This document shows positions 6,158 through 8,746 of a stretch of 8,746 nucleotides of DNA, piece by piece; the first letter of the stretch is position 1; every line of letters starts with the position of its first letter. A program made the position numbers and the translations under genes. The DNA is from Lachnospiraceae bacterium (GTDB lineage: Bacteria; Bacillota; Clostridia; Lachnospirales; Lachnospiraceae): NCBI GenBank assembly GCA_004552595.1, contig SFNX01000072.1, positions 1-8,746 on the forward strand, read 5' to 3'. The notes beneath the pieces are model-generated. The model was not told where the DNA came from and searched no databases. It saw only the letters and a program-made list of their open reading frames with translations.

Positions 6158-7021
6158 ATGAAAAAATTTGTTTCAGTAGCACTTGTTGGTGCAATGGCAC
6201 TTTCAATGCTCGTAGGATGTGGCGCTAAGGAAGAGGCTCCGGCAGCAGAGGCACCTCAGGCAACAGAGGAAGTTAAGGAAGAGGCACCTGCAGCAGAAGA
6301 AGCACCTGCAGCAGAAGCAACAGAAGAAGCAGCACCTTCAGCAGGTAAGAAGTATGTTATCGCAACAGATACAGTATTCAAGCCTTTTGAGTACACAGAT
6401 GAGAGTGGTGCTTTTGTAGGAATCGACGTAGACATTCTTGCAGCTATCGCTGAGGATCAGGGATTTGAATATGAGCTTCAGAGCCTTGGATGGGATTCAG
6501 CTATTGCAGCTTGCCAGGCAGGCCAGGCAGACGGTATGATCGCCGGTGCATCAATCACAGATGAGAGAAAAGAATCAGGTTGGATTTTCTCAGACGGTTA
6601 CTATGATGCTACACAGTGTATGACTGTTGCTGAAGATTCAGAAATCACAGGATTTGCTGATCTTAAGGGCTTAATGGTTGGTGTTAAGACAGGTACACAG
6701 GGTGCAGCATATGCAGAAAGCCTTAAGGATGAATATGGATTTGAAATCACATATTATGAGGATTCACCTACAATGTATCAGGCAGTTCTTGGCGGACAGG
6801 TTGTAGCATGCTTTGAGGATACACCTATCATGAAGGCTTCAATCCAGGAAGGTTCACTTGCACTCAAGGTTCTTGATGATACGCAGAACGAAGGTTCACC
6901 ATACGGTTTTGCAGTATTCTCAGCTGACAAGCAGGAACTTGTAGACCTTTTCAATGCAGGTCTTGCAAATATTAAGTCTAACGGTAAGTATGACGAGATT
7001 ATTGCTAAGTATCTTGGATAA
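6158..7021 (+). CDS. Amino-acid ABC transporter substrate-binding lipoprotein
   Basis: Family 3 (GlnH/HisJ-like) solute-binding protein of 287 residues. A lipoprotein signal peptide (basic MKKF, hydrophobic 5-19, lipobox LVGC with Cys21) indicates anchoring on the outer face of the membrane. Residues 22-63 form an Ala/Glu/Pro-rich acidic linker with three EEAPAA units (25-30, 41-46, 47-52), probably a flexible tether. The binding domain starts at KKYVIATDTVFKPFEY (64-79). ITDER (133-137) supplies Arg137, the usual ligand for the amino acid alpha-carboxylate. VKTGTQGAAYA (176-186) and FEDTP (219-223, Asp221 for the alpha-amino group) are also typical. Together they say amino acid, but not which one. 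AGAGAGGA at 6144-6151 supports the ATG. The gene lies just upstream of its permease and ATPase genes but is separated from them by a terminator and a new promoter. Confidence 0.93.
   Translation: MKKFVSVALVGAMALSMLVGCGAKEEAPAAEAPQATEEVKEEAPAAEEAPAAEATEEAAPSAGKKYVIATDTVFKPFEYTDESGAFVGIDVDILAAIAEDQGFEYELQSLGWDSAIAACQAGQADGMIAGASITDERKESGWIFSDGYYDATQCMTVAEDSEITGFADLKGLMVGVKTGTQGAAYAESLKDEYGFEITYYEDSPTMYQAVLGGQVVACFEDTPIMKASIQEGSLALKVLDDTQNEGSPYGFAVFSADKQELVDLFNAGLANIKSNGKYDEIIAKYLG
6284..6317 (+). repeat. Short tandem repeat in the lipoprotein linker, 18-bp period
   Basis: GCACCTGCAGCAGAAG occurs at 6284-6299 and again at 6302-6317, an exact 16-nt match with an 18-bp period. It encodes adjacent copies of the EEAPAA unit in the linker. 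A related but diverged copy codes for residues 25-30. In-frame repeats like this could change the linker length between strains without breaking the gene. Confidence 0.75.
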
Positions 7022-7050
7022 TAATTATTGAATTAATTATTAGAATTAAC

Positions 7051-7084
7051 CGGGCGCTCGGACAATAGTCCTGGCGCCTGTTTT
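7051..7084 (+). terminator. Strong intrinsic terminator after the binding-protein gene
   Basis: GGGCGC (7052-7057) pairs with GCGCCT (7074-7079, one G-U pair), and GGAC (7060-7063) pairs with GTCC (7068-7071) around the loop AATA, with a 2-nt internal mismatch on each side. A TTTT run follows at 7081-7084. This is a GC-rich stem in an AT-rich setting and begins 30 nt after the stop codon. It should end most transcripts from the binding-protein gene. Confidence 0.85.
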
Positions 7085-7085
7085 G

Positions 7086-7114
7086 TTGAAATTTGTCCGT
7101 TGCTTTATTATAAT
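7086..7114 (+). promoter_or_regulatory. Near-consensus sigma-A promoter for the permease-ATPase genes
   Basis: TTGAAA (7086-7091) and TATAAT (7109-7114) are separated by exactly 17 nt: five of six and six of six matches. The -35 starts one base after the terminator T-run. Transcription would begin near 7121, giving a leader of about 28 nt before the permease start. It is the best promoter match I found in the window. Confidence 0.8.
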
Positions 7115-7135
7115 ACAATGGTTAACGGTTTTTGA

Positions 7136-7141
7136 AAGGAG
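7136..7141 (+). promoter_or_regulatory. Ribosome binding site supporting the GTG start of the permease
   Basis: AAGGAG lies 7 nt before the GTG at 7149. No ATG with a comparable site is nearby; the first in-frame Met codon after the start is at residue 16, inside the first hydrophobic segment. The GTG start is therefore preferred. Confidence 0.75.
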
Positions 7142-7148
7142 AAGTTAA

Positions 7149-7823
7149 GTGGTACGTATCATTTCAGCATACGGTGGACTATTATTAAGGGCTATGGGAC
7201 AGACACTTCTGTTAGCACTCTGCGGTCTGTTCTTTGCGTGTATTTTAGGTCTTATATTTGGTCTTCTGAGTGTATTAAAAAACAGAGCATGTAATGTAAT
7301 AGCAACGATTTTTGTAGACGTCATAAGAGGCGTTCCGATGATTGTCCTTGCCTACTTTGTATATTTTGGTATTCCGTATTTATGGAATAACATACTTGGA
7401 TTCGGGGGAATGAACTTATCGGCGCTGCAAGCCGGTACGATATGTCTTTCTCTTAACTGCGGTGCTTACATGGCAGAGATTATCCGTGCAGGTATCCAGT
7501 CGGTTGATAAAGGACAGATGGAGGCTGCCAGAAGCCTTGGACTTCCATATTGGAAGGCTATGCAGAAGGTTGTACTTCCTCAGGCAATCAGAACAATGAT
7601 TCCAAGTATTATTAACCAGTTCATCATCACACTTAAGGATACATCGATTCTTTCGGTTATCGGATTCCCGGAACTTGTCAATACTGCCAAGAATGTTGTT
7701 GCCAACACATTCATGTCGTTCCAGACATGGACTATTGTAGCTATTATGTACCTGATAGTAATCACTATTTTATCACGTACCGCAAAAGCACTTGAGAGGA
7801 GACTTAACCGTGGAAGAGAATAG
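7149..7823 (+). CDS. Polar amino-acid ABC transporter permease
   Basis: Integral membrane protein of 224 residues from the His/Glu/Gln/Arg permease family (MetI-like fold). Hydrophobic stretches lie at about 18-43, 49-58, 62-79, 92-106, 151-171 and 193-208. The coupling motif that docks on the ATPase is clear in the cytoplasmic loop: EAARSLGLPYWKAMQ (125-139) followed by KVVLPQAIRTMIPS (140-153). The family block DVIRGVPMIVL (57-67) is present. These permeases work as homodimers or with a close paralog; only one is encoded here, so a homodimer is likely. The substrate cannot be read from the sequence. Translation starts at GTG with AAGGAG at 7136-7141. The end overlaps the ATPase gene by 14 nt, which suggests coupled translation. 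A strong promoter lies directly upstream. Confidence 0.94.
   Translation: MVRIISAYGGLLLRAMGQTLLLALCGLFFACILGLIFGLLSVLKNRACNVIATIFVDVIRGVPMIVLAYFVYFGIPYLWNNILGFGGMNLSALQAGTICLSLNCGAYMAEIIRAGIQSVDKGQMEAARSLGLPYWKAMQKVVLPQAIRTMIPSIINQFIITLKDTSILSVIGFPELVNTAKNVVANTFMSFQTWTIVAIMYLIVITILSRTAKALERRLNRGRE
7797..7801 (+). promoter_or_regulatory. Ribosome binding site that sets the ATPase start, inside the permease gene
   Basis: AGGAG lies 8 nt before the GTG at 7810 and within the last codons of the permease gene. The frame is open upstream to a TTG at 7792, but using it would put the site after the start and add six residues not needed by the fold. Confidence 0.7.
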
Positions 7824-8553
7824 AAAAGTTAAAATTCATGTTTCTCACCTTAAGAAGAGTTTCGGTTCTCTTGAGGTTTTAAAGGACATTAATACAGATA
7901 TTTATGAAGGCGAGGTTGTTGTAGTACTTGGTCCTTCGGGCTCCGGAAAATCAACATTTTTACGATGCATCAACAGACTTGAGGATATCACATCAGGTGA
8001 TGTAATTGTTGATGGAATTAACGTATCTGATAAGAAAACAGATATTAATAAAGTTAGGGAAAATGTCGGAATGGTATTCCAGCATTTTAACCTTTTCAAT
8101 AATCTTGATGTCATGGGCAATATGATATTAGCCCCTGTTGAGACTAAGAAGGCTAAGAAAGCAGAGGCAAAGGAAAACGCTCTTAAACTTCTTGAGAGAG
8201 TCGGACTGCAGGACAAAGTAAATGCATTCCCTGCACAGCTCTCAGGCGGTCAGAAGCAGAGAGTTGCGATTGCAAGAGCGCTTGCCATGAACCCTGACAT
8301 CCTTTTATTCGATGAGCCTACATCAGCTCTTGACCCTGAAATGGTCGGAGAAGTACTTGCAGTTATGAAGCAGCTTGCAAGAGAGGGAATGACAATGGTT
8401 GTTGTTACTCATGAAATAGGATTTGCAAGAGAAGTAGCTGACAGAGTAATCTTCATGGAAGGCGGTTATATCGTAGAAGAGGGTACACCTGAAGAGGTTA
8501 TTCTTAATCCAAGCGAAGAGAGAACTAAGGATTTCTTAAGCAAGGTACTGTAG
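7810..8553 (+). CDS. Polar amino-acid ABC transporter ATP-binding protein
   Basis: Cytoplasmic ATPase of 247 residues from the GlnQ/HisP-like family that powers uptake with the neighbouring permease and lipoprotein. All motifs are intact: Walker A GPSGSGKST (41-49), Q-loop VFQHFNLF (89-96), signature LSGGQKQR (144-151), Walker B ILLFDEP (164-170), D-loop SALDP (172-176) and the switch His201 in VVVTHE. The HFNLF after the Q-loop glutamine is typical of the polar amino-acid subfamily. The length is normal (about 240-250). A lysine-rich stretch KKAKKAEAK (113-121) lies in the helical domain. I chose GTG at 7810 because of the AGGAG at 7797-7801; the start overlaps the permease end (7810-7823). 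No terminator is obvious after the stop, and the next gene starts 50 nt later. Confidence 0.95.
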   Translation: MEENRKVKIHVSHLKKSFGSLEVLKDINTDIYEGEVVVVLGPSGSGKSTFLRCINRLEDITSGDVIVDGINVSDKKTDINKVRENVGMVFQHFNLFNNLDVMGNMILAPVETKKAKKAEAKENALKLLERVGLQDKVNAFPAQLSGGQKQRVAIARALAMNPDILLFDEPTSALDPEMVGEVLAVMKQLAREGMTMVVVTHEIGFAREVADRVIFMEGGYIVEEGTPEEVILNPSEERTKDFLSKVL

Positions 8554-8603
8554 TGTTTTATATATATTATTCATTGTAAATTTCAGGATGGGAAGATAAG
8601 TAA

Positions 8604-8746
8604 ATGCTTCGTACAGAAATCGGTATTCCTACAATTTTAAAGGTCGGAGAGAACACGCTTGAAAAAATGGGTGAGTATCTTGCCGAATATGAGATAGATA
8701 AGGTCGTTATATACTTTGGAAACGGATTGATCAATTTGTTCGGAGA
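8604..8746 (+). CDS. Probable iron-containing alcohol dehydrogenase/dehydroquinate-synthase-like protein (5' end only)
   Basis: Only 47 complete codons are present before the window ends. The peptide begins MLRTEIGIPTILKVGENTLE and continues with a predicted helix (KMGEYLAEYEID) and a beta strand KVVIYFGNG followed by LINLFG. This order, a short strand with a P-x-x-x-x-x-G-x-x-x-L start, then a helix, then a first Rossmann-like strand, is what I expect at the N-terminus of the iron-containing alcohol dehydrogenase and glycerol-1-phosphate dehydrogenase group. The metal-binding and nucleotide-binding residues would lie beyond the window, so this is a family guess. GGGAAG at 8590-8595, 8 nt from the ATG, is an acceptable ribosome binding site. 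The 50-nt gap after the ATPase is AT-rich with no convincing promoter. Confidence 0.5.
   Translation, partial: MLRTEIGIPTILKVGENTLEKMGEYLAEYEIDKVVIYFGNGLINLFG

Noticed and set aside
7019..7041. AT-only hairpin AATAATTA/TAATTATT after the lipoprotein gene
   Set aside because: It is made only of A and T in a low-complexity stretch and is followed at once by the much stronger GC-rich terminator, so no separate role is supported.
1..8746. CRISPR array, tRNA, rRNA, insertion sequence, phage or toxin-antitoxin genes
   Set aside because: I looked for regularly spaced repeats, transposase or integrase motifs, terminal inverted repeats, clover-leaf type sequence and small paired genes, and found none.

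Overview
The window looks like chromosomal DNA of an anaerobic, fairly AT-rich Firmicute, most likely a Clostridia/Lachnospiraceae-type gut or rumen bacterium (inference). The supporting signs are a putative group B [FeFe]-hydrogenase, meso-diaminopimelate dehydrogenase, strong AGGAG-type ribosome binding sites, frequent AGA arginine codons, and a lipoprotein with an Ala/Glu/Pro linker. I see no mobile element, CRISPR array, rRNA or tRNA. Gene density is high, with short gaps between genes.

Layout. Positions 1-1982 (minus strand) carry most of tex, an RNA-binding transcription accessory protein, cut by the window edge in its C-terminal S1 domain. A 155-bp divergent gap (1983-2137) separates it from a plus-strand run. 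That run starts with a [FeFe]-hydrogenase (2138-3802), which overlaps hisB (imidazoleglycerol-phosphate dehydratase, 3783-4367) by 20 nt, followed 43 nt later by ddh (meso-diaminopimelate dehydrogenase, 4411-5394). These three probably form one transcript that ends at a hairpin with a T-rich tail at 5450-5489. A promoter-like extended -10 lies just before that hairpin. A cytidylate-kinase-like P-loop protein follows (5515-6102).

The last third is a polar amino-acid ABC importer: a substrate-binding lipoprotein (6158-7021), a permease (7149-7823) and an ATPase (7810-8553, overlapping the permease by 14 nt). A strong intrinsic terminator (7051-7084) and a near-consensus promoter (7086-7114) sit between the binding-protein gene and the permease-ATPase pair, so the two parts can be expressed at different levels. 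The window ends in the first 47 codons of a probable iron-containing alcohol dehydrogenase/dehydroquinate-synthase-like protein.

How the genes work together. The importer is a complete functional unit. hisB and ddh each supply one step of amino-acid biosynthesis (histidine; lysine and peptidoglycan diaminopimelate). Their linkage to a hydrogenase is not explained by any shared pathway I know. This is mostly ordinary core-genome sequence and I do not see a clearly new multi-gene system. The points most worth a second look are the cysteine-rich hydrogenase and its overlap with hisB, the order of promoter and terminator before the kinase gene, a perfect 12-bp inverted repeat across the kinase stop codon, and the compact terminator/promoter switch inside the transporter locus.
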